This document shows, in pieces, positions 4,851-11,042 of a stretch of DNA of 11,042 nt. The position numbers were made by a program, and so were the translations under genes. Position 1 is the first letter of the stretch; every line of letters starts with the position of its first letter. A model generated the notes under the pieces. It saw nothing but the letters and a program-made list of their open reading frames with translations, had not been told where the DNA came from and made no database searches. The DNA is from Acidimicrobiia bacterium (GTDB lineage: Bacteria > Actinomycetota > Acidimicrobiia > UBA5794 > JAOTWH01). Where the stretch lies: the NCBI GenBank assembly GCA_029863035.1, contig JAOTWH010000062.1:1-11042 (forward strand), in the 5' to 3' direction.

Positions 4851-6068
4851 ATGCGACGATTCCCAATTCCCATCGCCCTGATGCTCGTGGTTGCGGTCCT
4901 CGCTGGGCCCGTGGCGGCAGAGGTGACCCCTGCCGACCTCGAAGATGCCAAGGCCGAGCTGCGCCGGGTGTCGAATGATCTGTCTGGCGCCGCCGCCGAG
5001 TACGAGGAAGCGTTCCATTCCGAAGAAGAACTGCAGTCAGAGCTCGATTCCTTGCTGTTGACGATCGCCAATCAGGAGCGGCAGTTGGCCTCCGCTCGTG
5101 AAGACGGTCGTGCGGTCGTTATCGAGCTGTACAAGGCGGGCGGTGCCGCCGCGTTCGCCGAGTTCCTCACCGCCGAGAGCTTCGAGGACATTCCGGCCCA
5201 GCTGGCATACCTCGATGTGGTGACTCAGTCAGAGCAATCGGTGCTCAACCACTTGGCGTCGGTGGAGCGCAGCTACCGACAGCAACAAGATCAGCTTGAT
5301 GCTGCCGTGGCGGAACAGGGACGGGTGCGCAGTGAGCTCGAATCGCTGCAGCAATCGATTCTGGCCGAGCTGGATCGAGCTAACGCCGAGTACCAGGTGA
5401 TCTACGCCGAGTGGGAGGCTCAGGAGGAAGCTCGACGCCAGCGAGAGGCAGCAGCGGCCCGCATCGCCGCAGCAGAGGCAGCAGCGGCGGCAGCTGCAGC
5501 CGCTGCCGCGGCAGAGGCGGCCGCCGCCGCCGCAGCCGCTACCTCGACCACGACGACGACCACCACAGTGGCCGAGGAAGAAGACGACACCACCACGACC
5601 ACCGCCGGGGAGGGTGACGACACCGCCACCACCACCACCACCACCACCACGACAGTTCCTCCGGCAAGCTCGGGCGGCAGAACCTGCCCCGTCAACGGCG
5701 CCACCACCTTCACCGACTCCTACGGAGCGCCACGCCCCGGTGGGCGCAGCCACAAGGGCGTAGACATGATGGCGTCGCGCGGTACCCCGCTCGTTGCCAT
5801 CGAGACCGGGACGCTTACTCGCAAATCGAGCAGCTCGGCCGGCGGCATCTCGCTGTACATGAAGGGCAACAGCGGGGATACCTACTACTACGCCCACCTC
5901 GACGGATACGCCTCTGGTATCTCAGACGGCATGGCCCTAACCGTGGGCCAGCTCATCGGATATGTCGGCAGCACCGGCAATGCCTCCTATTCGGCGCCGC
6001 ACCTTCACTTCGAGCATCAGGGCGGCAGCGTCAACCCCTACCCGTTGGTCAAGGCCCTCTGCGGTTGA
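4851..6068 (+). CDS. Secreted M23 (LytM) peptidoglycan endopeptidase with coiled coil
   Basis: A 405-aa protein. Residues 1-23 form a signal peptide (RRFPIPIALMLVVAVLAGPV, then AA). Residues about 25-200 are heptad-rich coiled coil of the EnvC/CwlO type (LEDAKAELRRVSNDL; QQQDQLDAAVAEQGRVRSEL). Residues about 200-230 are poly-Ala broken by Glu, and about 231-275 are a Thr/Asp/Glu linker ending VPP. The C-terminal M23 domain carries the zinc-site pattern H301-x3-D305 (HKGVD), H349 (YAHLD) and H384-L-H386 (PHLHFE). Cys279 and Cys404 bracket the domain and may form a disulfide. All expected catalytic residues are present, so this is probably an active glycyl/peptide endopeptidase that cuts peptidoglycan cross-bridges at or outside the membrane. 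The coiled coil would serve regulation or tethering, as for RipA/FtsEX-type partners in general. The Shine-Dalgarno sequence is weak (GAGG at 4835-4838, 12 bases upstream). Transcribed alone and divergent from the binding-protein operon. Confidence 0.92.
   Translation: MRRFPIPIALMLVVAVLAGPVAAEVTPADLEDAKAELRRVSNDLSGAAAEYEEAFHSEEELQSELDSLLLTIANQERQLASAREDGRAVVIELYKAGGAAAFAEFLTAESFEDIPAQLAYLDVVTQSEQSVLNHLASVERSYRQQQDQLDAAVAEQGRVRSELESLQQSILAELDRANAEYQVIYAEWEAQEEARRQREAAAARIAAAEAAAAAAAAAAAAEAAAAAAAATSTTTTTTTVAEEEDDTTTTTAGEGDDTATTTTTTTTTVPPASSGGRTCPVNGATTFTDSYGAPRPGGRSHKGVDMMASRGTPLVAIETGTLTRKSSSSAGGISLYMKGNSGDTYYYAHLDGYASGISDGMALTVGQLIGYVGSTGNASYSAPHLHFEHQGGSVNPYPLVKALCG
5449..5652 (+). repeat. 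Low-complexity Ala (GCN) and Thr (ACC/ACG) codon repeats
   Basis: Inside the peptidase gene, runs of Ala codons are followed by Thr-codon runs, including a near-perfect (ACC)n tract at about 5625-5650. These encode a stiff Ala-rich helix and a flexible, probably glycosylatable Thr-rich linker. Triplet tracts can change length by slippage without a frameshift. Confidence 0.7.
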
Positions 6069-6070
6069 GC

Positions 6071-6094
6071 GAGGACCGCCCGGCGCGGATCCTC
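6071..6094 (+). terminator. Possible hairpin terminator after the M23 peptidase
   Basis: GAGGACCGC (6071-6079) can pair with GCGGATCCTC (6085-6094) with one bulged base. It starts two bases after the stop codon. No U-run follows, so assignment as a terminator is tentative. Confidence 0.35.
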
Positions 6095-6221
6095 AAGTTC
6101 CTCCAACAGTTCGCCGGGGTCACAGCGACGAAACCGGAGTTGTTTGCGCACCTGACCCTGGCCGTTGGTGCACCACCACGGCGAGTGGATGGAGTGGGGC
6201 ACCCCGATCCACCACCCCTGA

Positions 6222-8129
6222 TTACGGCTTGATCATCAAGCCCTGACCGGTGGGGAGCGGCAGCACCGACACGCCGTGGTCCGCCGCGAACTTGTCGAAG
6301 GCCCGCTTCTGTTCGATGTGGCGTTCCCATCCGTAGTCGTCCAACACCACCACCGCCCCCGGCGCCAGCCGCGGCCAGAAGGCTTCGGCTGCCGCGATCT
6401 CGGGGGCGACGTTGTTGAGGTCGAGCGACAGGAAGGCGATCTGGTCGCTTGGTACCTGCGGCAGCGTGTCTGGAATGCGGCCGCGTACCAGTTGGACGTT
6501 GGGATAAGGGGCAAAGGTCCGTTGCACCGCGTCGAAGCTGTCGCCGTAGTCGTACTCCAACACGCCGTGGCTCTTCTCCGCCTCCGACACCAGCTCGGTA
6601 GGAATGCCCGAAAAGGTGTCGAGCAGATAGAACTTGCGATCGAGCGAGGCGAAGTCGAGGTAGTTGGAGATGGCTGCGGCGTATCCACCGCGGTTGACCC
6701 CACACTCCACGAAGTCGCCCTCTAGTCCCAGGCCGCGCTCGGCAGCCCAGAGGCAAATGTAGGTTCGCCAATGCAAGCTGCTGTCATGCCACGAGCCCGT
6801 TGCCTCCCCGGCGGCGTAGGCCTCCAAGAAGCGGGGCGAGCTCATGAAGTCGACGTTGTGGATAGTGGCCAGCCCGTCCTCGAAATAGCTCCAGTTGGTT
6901 GCCTCGCCGGTGTTGGCCACCGGCTTTTCCAAGTAGGCCCGCGACGCGCCGCTCTGGCGTGAGATCTGGAAGTCCGCCAGGCGGAACCGGCCGGGGCTGG
7001 CTATCGGATCGAACCGGAGTAACCTGGTGCCCACCGGAAGCGTCAGCTTGAGCGAGCGGAGGTTGTGCTCGTGGTCGCGTTGCAGGCCTCGGAACACGAC
7101 CGAGGCTTCCTCGCTGAACTGTCCGTTATCGCCTGCGTGGTAGATGATGAGGGGCTGGCGGGGCGGCGTACCTTCCACCACAGCGTCTAGCCGAAGGACG
7201 TATTTGCCTGCATCGAACTCGCCGCTACACATGAACCATGGGTCGTTGCCGATGGAAGCCCACATCCCGCCTTCGTCCGCGCGGAGGTCGGCGTTGGGCT
7301 CCAGATCGGAGAGCGTCACTAGGGCGTCTGCTGCGGTAGCTGCGGCGGGCACCGGTGTGGCAATGGCGACGGGTTGAGCTCGGGCTGCGTCGGTCCGCTG
7401 CCAGTACCTACCCGTCCAGTCGATCTCGATGAGAGGGTCGTGGATCCCGTGCTCTTCTCTGTAGTCCTCTATTGCGGCTGCGCAACCTCGCACGGCGCCA
7501 TAGTCGTCGACGATGACGAAGCCTCCAACAGATAGCTTCGGGTACAGGGCGTTCAGCGCATCCATCGTGGATGAGTACATGTCGCCATCCAGCCGCAGCA
7601 CCGCTAGCTGCTCGATGGGGGCGTTGGGCAGGGTGTCGGCGAACCAGCCCTCCAGGAACCTGACCTGGTCGTCGAGTAGTTCGTAGCGCCGGAACAGGTC
7701 CTCGACGTCAGCCCGCGTTACCCGCAAGTCCTCGAAGGTGTAGTGCTCGTCGCCGATGTCTTCTGGGTAGGCCTCCTCGTCGGGCGGCGGCAGGCCCTCG
7801 AACGAATCGGCGCAGTAGACGAAACGATCGGTAACGCCGTGGACCGCAAGGATCGCTCTCATATAGATGCAGGCCCCGCCCCGCCAGATGCCGGTTTCGA
7901 TGAAGTCGCCCGGGACGTCGTCTGCCAGCGCCTGCTCCACCAGGGTGCGCAGGTTGCGCATCCTGAGGTGCCCGATCATCGAGGCAGCGGTGCTCGGCCA
8001 GTCGCGGCCTTCCTGGCGCAGACTGGCCTGGTAGGCGCCCTGCAACGGGGGGTCGTCGAACAGGGTCCCGGTCAGGGTCTTCTCCAGAAGGTCGAGGTAT
8101 TGCTTTCCGGCGGCGGTCGTGTCGGTCAT
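6222..8129 (-). CDS. Double TylF-type methyltransferase-like fusion protein
   Basis: A 635-aa cytosolic protein (no signal peptide) with two copies of a TylF/MycF-like SAM-dependent O-methyltransferase fold, a family that methylates sugar hydroxyls in macrolides and related glycans and uses a metal. Copy 1, about residues 50-250: SAM loop FIETGIWRGG (76-85), CADSFEGLP, DTLPNAP, the metal-site LRLDGDMYSST (D181, D183) and VDDYG (D208, D209). Copy 2, about 425-635: FVECGVNRGG (473-482), LLDTFSGIP, DTLPQVP, SLDLNNVAPE (D570) and LDDYG (D597, D598). Copy 2 lacks the DGDMYSST extension, so its activity or substrate may differ. Residues about 265-395 look beta-rich (KYVLRLDAVVEG; LKLTLPVGTRLLRF) and may be a carbohydrate-binding sandwich; that is inference. 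The family is usually about 250 aa with one domain. Starts at ATG 8129 without a clear Shine-Dalgarno sequence. Divergent from fabH. Confidence 0.88.
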   Translation of the reverse strand: MTDTTAAGKQYLDLLEKTLTGTLFDDPPLQGAYQASLRQEGRDWPSTAASMIGHLRMRNLRTLVEQALADDVPGDFIETGIWRGGACIYMRAILAVHGVTDRFVYCADSFEGLPPPDEEAYPEDIGDEHYTFEDLRVTRADVEDLFRRYELLDDQVRFLEGWFADTLPNAPIEQLAVLRLDGDMYSSTMDALNALYPKLSVGGFVIVDDYGAVRGCAAAIEDYREEHGIHDPLIEIDWTGRYWQRTDAARAQPVAIATPVPAAATAADALVTLSDLEPNADLRADEGGMWASIGNDPWFMCSGEFDAGKYVLRLDAVVEGTPPRQPLIIYHAGDNGQFSEEASVVFRGLQRDHEHNLRSLKLTLPVGTRLLRFDPIASPGRFRLADFQISRQSGASRAYLEKPVANTGEATNWSYFEDGLATIHNVDFMSSPRFLEAYAAGEATGSWHDSSLHWRTYICLWAAERGLGLEGDFVECGVNRGGYAAAISNYLDFASLDRKFYLLDTFSGIPTELVSEAEKSHGVLEYDYGDSFDAVQRTFAPYPNVQLVRGRIPDTLPQVPSDQIAFLSLDLNNVAPEIAAAEAFWPRLAPGAVVVLDDYGWERHIEQKRAFDKFAADHGVSVLPLPTGQGLMIKP

Positions 8130-8140
8130 GAAGCCGAAAG

Positions 8141-8154
8141 GTAGCCATGGCTAC
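8141..8154. promoter_or_regulatory. Perfect 14-bp palindrome GTAGCCATGGCTAC
   Basis: The site is fully symmetric and lies just 11 bases upstream of the methyltransferase ATG (minus), in the 92-bp gap shared with fabH. Its position suits an operator for the leftward gene. It contains an ATG on both strands, but neither starts a plausible gene. Confidence 0.35.
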
Positions 8155-8175
8155 GACATGCGACGCGACCAGTGC

Positions 8176-8190
8176 CGAGTCATAGACTCG
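8176..8190. promoter_or_regulatory. Perfect inverted repeat CGAGTC-ATA-GACTCG
   Basis: Six-base arms with a 3-base centre, about 30 bases upstream of the fabH GTG. It could be an operator for fabH or a leader hairpin. A related GACTCG half recurs at 8214-8219 as ACTCGC beside the start codon. Confidence 0.35.
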
Positions 8191-8208
8191 ATCTCGCTCT
8201 GAGTTATC

Positions 8209-8214
8209 GAGGAG
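8209..8214 (+). promoter_or_regulatory. Ribosome binding site for the fabH GTG start
   Basis: GAGGAG lies seven bases before the GTG at 8222 and supports that non-ATG start, immediately in front of the family's usual N-terminal beta strand. Confidence 0.75.
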
Positions 8215-8221
8215 ACTCGCT

Positions 8222-9199
8222 GTGAAAACCGGGATCTTGGGGATGGGCGCCTACCTGCCCGAGCGGATCATGACCAACGACGACTGGGCCGAGTTCGTCG
8301 ACACCTCGGACGAGTGGATCACCAGCCGCACCGGCATCAAGACCCGCCGCATCGCGGCCGAGGACCAATCGACCGCCGATCTGGCGACGGCGGCCGCCGA
8401 GGATGCGCTGAAGGATGCGGGCCTCACGGCGGGTGATCTCGACGAGATCATCGTGGCCACCGACACCCCCGAGATGTACTCGCCGGACACGGCCTCCTTC
8501 GTCCAACAGCGGCTGGGGGCGGGCCCCATCGCCTCCTACGACCTGGGTGGCAGCGGCTGCGCCGGATGGGTCATGGGACTCGACATCGCCCGCAGCAGGG
8601 CCACCGACAACCGCAAGATCATGGTGATCGGGGTGGAGGTCATCACCAAGCTGATGAACTGGGACGAGCGCGAGACCTGCGTGCTGTTCGGCGACGCCGC
8701 GGCGGCGGCGGTGGTGGGTACCGGCCCCGAGGCCGCCGAGGTGCTGGCAGCAACAATGGGCACCGACGGCACCCAGACAGACATCCTGGGGATGCCCCTG
8801 GGGGGAGCGCGTGAATACTTCAACGCCAGCCATCTCGAAACCAACGCCCACCGCCACATCGTGATGAACGGTCGTGAGGTGTTCAAGAACGCGGTGCGGC
8901 GGATGGGCGAAGCTTCCCAGCAGGTGATGGACAAGGCGGGGGTCGGCATCGACGATGTCGATCTGGTGATTCCGCACCAAGCCAACAAGCGCATCATCGA
9001 CGCGGTGCAAAAGGGCATGGGTCTGTCCGACGACCAGCTCTACATCAACGTGCAGGACTACGGCAATACCGGCTCGGCCTCGGTGCCGTTGGCTCTGTGG
9101 GAGGCTCGTAGCAAGGGCATTGTGAGGCCGGGCGACCTAGTGCTGCTCACCGCATTCGGGGCCGGCTTCCACTGGGCGGCGGCCCTCGTCAGGTTCTGA
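8222..9199 (+). CDS. fabH: 3-oxoacyl-ACP synthase III (KAS III)
   Basis: A 325-aa thiolase-fold condensing enzyme of the FabH family. It joins an acyl-CoA primer to malonyl-ACP to start fatty-acid or polyketide chains in the cytosol. The catalytic triad is visible: Cys113 (LGGSGCAGWV), His252 (IPHQANKRIID) and Asn282 (YGNTGSASVPLAL), matching E. coli Cys112/His244/Asn274 in order and spacing. The N-terminal signature DTSDEWITSRTGIKTRRIA and the C-terminal LTAFGAGFHWAAALVRF are also typical, and the length is full. One difference is FGDAAAAAVV (near 159-168), where most FabH proteins have FGDGAGAVVL. The gene stands apart from fabD/acpP/fabF, so it may be an additional KAS III with a different primer preference rather than the housekeeping one. 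That is inference. It is followed after 10 bp by a small membrane protein. Confidence 0.93.
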   Translation: MKTGILGMGAYLPERIMTNDDWAEFVDTSDEWITSRTGIKTRRIAAEDQSTADLATAAAEDALKDAGLTAGDLDEIIVATDTPEMYSPDTASFVQQRLGAGPIASYDLGGSGCAGWVMGLDIARSRATDNRKIMVIGVEVITKLMNWDERETCVLFGDAAAAAVVGTGPEAAEVLAATMGTDGTQTDILGMPLGGAREYFNASHLETNAHRHIVMNGREVFKNAVRRMGEASQQVMDKAGVGIDDVDLVIPHQANKRIIDAVQKGMGLSDDQLYINVQDYGNTGSASVPLALWEARSKGIVRPGDLVLLTAFGAGFHWAAALVRF

Positions 9200-9209
9200 C
9201 TCTCCGCCC

Positions 9210-9599
9210 ATGACCCCGGAGAGACGCAAGACGCCTTTCGGCATCGCCAACCTGGCCGGCCTCTTGGCCGGTCTGTGGGTGGTGCTGGCCTTCATCCGCC
9301 CCGAATCGACCTTCCACCTGGCACCGATCCTGGTGGGGGTCGGCTTCCCACTTGGCCATCGGCTTCGGATTAGGCAGCCATTGACCGCCGGTCAGGCCAT
9401 CGCCACCGGCATCGGCTCCGCCATCAACCTTGCCATCGCTATCGGCATCCTGACCTGGGCCGACAAGCTGCGAGGGCCGTCGCTGTTGTCGTTCGGCGGA
9501 GCGATCACGGAGGCCGTGGTGTTCGGTGCCGTGTCCGCGGTGGTGGGTGCGGTGTTCGCCGCACTGCCCGTCCGTCTTCCGGACGACGAGACCTCTTAG
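9210..9599 (+). CDS. Small integral membrane protein, unknown function
   Basis: A 129-aa hydrophobic protein with about four predicted membrane segments: residues about 11-29 (LAGLLAGLWVVLAFI), 34-50 (HLAPILVGVGFPLGH), 61-84 (AIATGIGSAINLAIAIGILT) and 92-121 (ITEAVVFGAVSAVVGAVFAA). A short basic loop RLRIRQP lies between segments 2 and 3, and the C-terminus is charged. I do not recognise the family. It begins 10 bases after the fabH stop with no Shine-Dalgarno sequence, suggesting translation coupled to fabH, and its last four bases overlap the 3' end of the convergent SRAP gene. A link to lipid metabolism rests only on neighbourhood. Confidence 0.75.
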   Translation: MTPERRKTPFGIANLAGLLAGLWVVLAFIRPESTFHLAPILVGVGFPLGHRLRIRQPLTAGQAIATGIGSAINLAIAIGILTWADKLRGPSLLSFGGAITEAVVFGAVSAVVGAVFAALPVRLPDDETS

Positions 9600-10279
9600 C
9601 CGCGCAGCGGTTCGATCAGCTCCGGGAGGTTGTTCTTGACGCTGTTCACCAGCGTCGACACGGCGTGCTCGGCCAGCGGCACAGCTTTCCTTCCGGCCAA
9701 CAACTTGTGAACTTGGTCGGGGTCCTGGAGGTCGAGGTCGAGCCACCCGTCCCACAGGGCAGGCTCGAGGATCACCGGCATCCTGTCGTGCAGCGGCTTG
9801 ACGGTGGCGTCGGGCGGTCCGGTGAGGATGGTGCAGGTTCGCACCTTCTCCTCGGTCTCGGGGTCCTTCCAGGTCGCCCATAGCCCGGCGAAGGCGATGG
9901 GACCGTCGTCGTCGGCGTGGATGAAGTGGGGCAGCTTGCCCTTGTCTTCGCCGAGGCGCTCCCACTCGTAGAAGCCGTCGGCGGGGATGAGGCATCGCTT
10001 GGTGGCGAAGGAGTCCTTGAAGGATGCCTTCTGTGCCACTGTCTCGATGCGGGCGTTGATGTGGCGGGCTGCCTGGCGGCGGTCCTTGGAGAACCAGGGG
10101 AGCAAGCCCCAGCGGAACACGCCAAGCTGCCGTTCGTCGTCGTATTCGGCCACGGCATACACAGGATCGGTGGGGGCGACGTTGTAGTTGGGTTCCAGCG
10201 CTTCGGTCTTGATGGCGTCGACGCCGAACCAATCGGCATAGGCAGATGGGCTCTGGGTGAGGGCGTATCGACCACACAT
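9596..10279 (-). CDS. SRAP domain protein (YedK/HMCES-like, abasic-site DNA crosslinker)
   Basis: A 227-aa SOS-response-associated-peptidase (SRAP) protein. Members become covalently attached through Cys2 to abasic sites in single-stranded DNA, protecting them during replication. The start is fixed at ATG 10279 because Cys2 must follow the cleaved Met (MCGRYAL). Expected active-site residues are present: Cys2, Asn75 (HINARIET), Glu105 (DGFYEW) and His164 (PLHDRMPVI), agreeing with E. coli YedK Cys2/Asn75/Glu105/His160. The DNA-binding motifs NYNVAPT (31-37) and WGLLPWF (57-63) are also seen. Length is normal. It begins two bases after the stop of the upstream MFS gene, so it is probably co-transcribed and translationally coupled; only AGGTG about 9 bases upstream resembles a Shine-Dalgarno sequence. 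Its stop lies inside that of the convergent membrane-protein gene (9596-9599). No LexA-type box was recognised in the window. Confidence 0.93.
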   Translation of the reverse strand: MCGRYALTQSPSAYADWFGVDAIKTEALEPNYNVAPTDPVYAVAEYDDERQLGVFRWGLLPWFSKDRRQAARHINARIETVAQKASFKDSFATKRCLIPADGFYEWERLGEDKGKLPHFIHADDDGPIAFAGLWATWKDPETEEKVRTCTILTGPPDATVKPLHDRMPVILEPALWDGWLDLDLQDPDQVHKLLAGRKAVPLAEHAVSTLVNSVKNNLPELIEPLRG

Positions 10280-10281
10280 GG

Positions 10282-11042
10282 CTAGGGCACCTGCTCCCTG
10301 ATGAGATCTGACTCGGCGTCCTCGGCGCGTGCCAGCACCACGAACGGAACCGCAGCAAGTGCCACCACCGAGCTGATCACGTAACTGACCGAGTAGCTCC
10401 ACACATCGGCGGCTCGGCCCAGGGCGGGTTGGATGCCAACGCCGCCTGCCGAGCTCATCAGAGCATCGAAGGACAGCACGGTCGCCCGCTGCTCGGATGG
10501 GATGATCCCGTTCAGATAGGCCTGGCGCACCGGCATGCTCATCGCAAAGGTCAGTGACCAGAGCACCAACAACACGATGGCGACCCAGAAGTTGCTGGTG
10601 AGACCGATGGCCGCCAACACCACCACGCTGATCACCGAGGTCAGGATGAGTATGTGGGTGCGGCGCTCGAACAGCCGGCGAACTCGGGTTACCAGTAGCC
10701 CGCCGACGATCTGGGCTCCGGCCACTATGGCTGCGGCGAGACCGGCGATGGCGAAGGCACTTTCATCGCCATACAGCTCTAGCAGGTAGGGCTGCATGGC
10801 GTAGAAGGCGTAGATGCCAACTCCGCCGGTGAAGGGGGCAGCCAACATCAGCCAACGGATGGGCCTCTTACGCCACCCGTTGTCGATGGAGGCTTTCAGA
10901 ACCTTTTTGACCTCCTTTATTGGCCCGGTGCCCCTAACTGGGCTGAAGCCGAGGTCCTTCATCATCAGGAAAGCAGTCACGAAGGTGAGTCCGAGCAACA
11001 CCGCCCGCAGGAGGTAGGGGACGCCAAGGTTGGTGAACTGAG
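10282..11042 (-). CDS. Major facilitator superfamily transporter, C-terminal part (partial)
   Basis: The last 252 residues of a minus-strand MFS transporter; the frame is open through the right edge, so the start and first helices are outside. The sequence begins near TM6 (LRAVLLGLTFVTAFLMM), then has a charged central cytoplasmic loop (PIKEVKKVLKASIDNGWRKR). Five to six helices follow: LMLAAPFTGGVGIYAFYAMQ, IAGLAAAIVAGAQIVGGLLV, ILILTSVISVVVLAAIGL, WVAIVLLVLWSLTFAMSMPV and VSYVISSVVALAAVPFVVLA. Between the last two is the MFS-type motif RQAYLNGIIPSEQRATVLSF, common in putative drug or metabolite exporters. The substrate cannot be predicted. Its TAG is two bases from the SRAP start, making a probable operon. 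The GTG at 11001 is internal, not the start, because coding similarity continues upstream of it. Confidence 0.9.
   Translation of the reverse strand, partial: QFTNLGVPYLLRAVLLGLTFVTAFLMMKDLGFSPVRGTGPIKEVKKVLKASIDNGWRKRPIRWLMLAAPFTGGVGIYAFYAMQPYLLELYGDESAFAIAGLAAAIVAGAQIVGGLLVTRVRRLFERRTHILILTSVISVVVLAAIGLTSNFWVAIVLLVLWSLTFAMSMPVRQAYLNGIIPSEQRATVLSFDALMSSAGGVGIQPALGRAADVWSYSVSYVISSVVALAAVPFVVLARAEDAESDLIREQVP

Noticed and set aside
4513..4866. N-terminal extension of the LivJ-like protein (frame open to 4866)
   Set aside because: The extension has no protein-like character, would overlap the divergent peptidase start, and would bury the signal peptide; the ATG at 4512 has a strong ribosome binding site.
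6049..6771. Long minus-strand frame within the methyltransferase gene
   Set aside because: Arg/Gly-rich shadow of the true frame, which carries the SAM and DDYG motifs through the same bases.
9189..10358. Long minus-strand frame across the membrane protein and SRAP genes
   Set aside because: Arg/Pro/His-rich shadow; the genuine SRAP frame has all active-site residues.
10280..10402. Longer SRAP protein starting near 10402
   Set aside because: The catalytic Cys must be residue 2, which fixes the start at 10279; the extension overlaps the MFS gene.

Overview
The window is high-GC bacterial DNA with short intergenic gaps, GTG as well as ATG starts, Shine-Dalgarno-led genes, and a secreted protein with a long poly-Ala / poly-Thr linker. 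This points to an actinomycete (Actinomycetota). The Thr-run linker followed by VPP suggests Acidimicrobiia, but that is an impression from style, not a marker-gene assignment. I recognise no tRNA, CRISPR array, insertion sequence or phage gene.

Layout. (a) 1-233 (-): 5' part of an unrecognised protein running off the left edge, with a TGTAAG/CTTACA inverted repeat upstream. (b) 465-1400 (+): secreted SMP-30/gluconolactonase-like beta-propeller. (c) 1401-2088: about 690 bp without a convincing gene, holding a terminator-like hairpin, a CRP/FNR-like palindrome, an open frame without a start codon, and a stretch resembling the 3' end of 23S rRNA. (d) 4512-3196 then 3132-2089 (-): two secreted ABC-type substrate-binding proteins of different families (LivJ-like, then BMP/Med-like) in tandem, without permease or ATPase genes. 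(e) 4851-6068 (+): secreted coiled-coil M23 (LytM) endopeptidase, divergent from the binding proteins. (f) 8129-6222 (-): a 635-aa protein with a TylF-type methyltransferase-like domain at each end and a predicted beta-rich region between. (g) 8222-9199 and 9210-9599 (+): FabH-type ketoacyl-ACP synthase III and a small membrane protein, divergent from the methyltransferase across 92 bp with two perfect palindromes. (h) 11042-10279 (-): C-terminal half of an MFS transporter and a complete SRAP (YedK/HMCES-like) protein, two bases apart; the SRAP gene overlaps the 3' end of the small membrane-protein gene by 4 bp.

The genes do not form one pathway. Coherent local units are the binding-protein pair (solute capture), the FabH plus membrane-protein pair (lipid-related by context) and the MFS-SRAP pair (export plus abasic-site DNA-protein crosslinking). 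The most unusual protein is the double-TylF fusion. The most puzzling non-coding DNA is 1401-2088. I see no clear evidence of a defence system or other novel multi-gene system.
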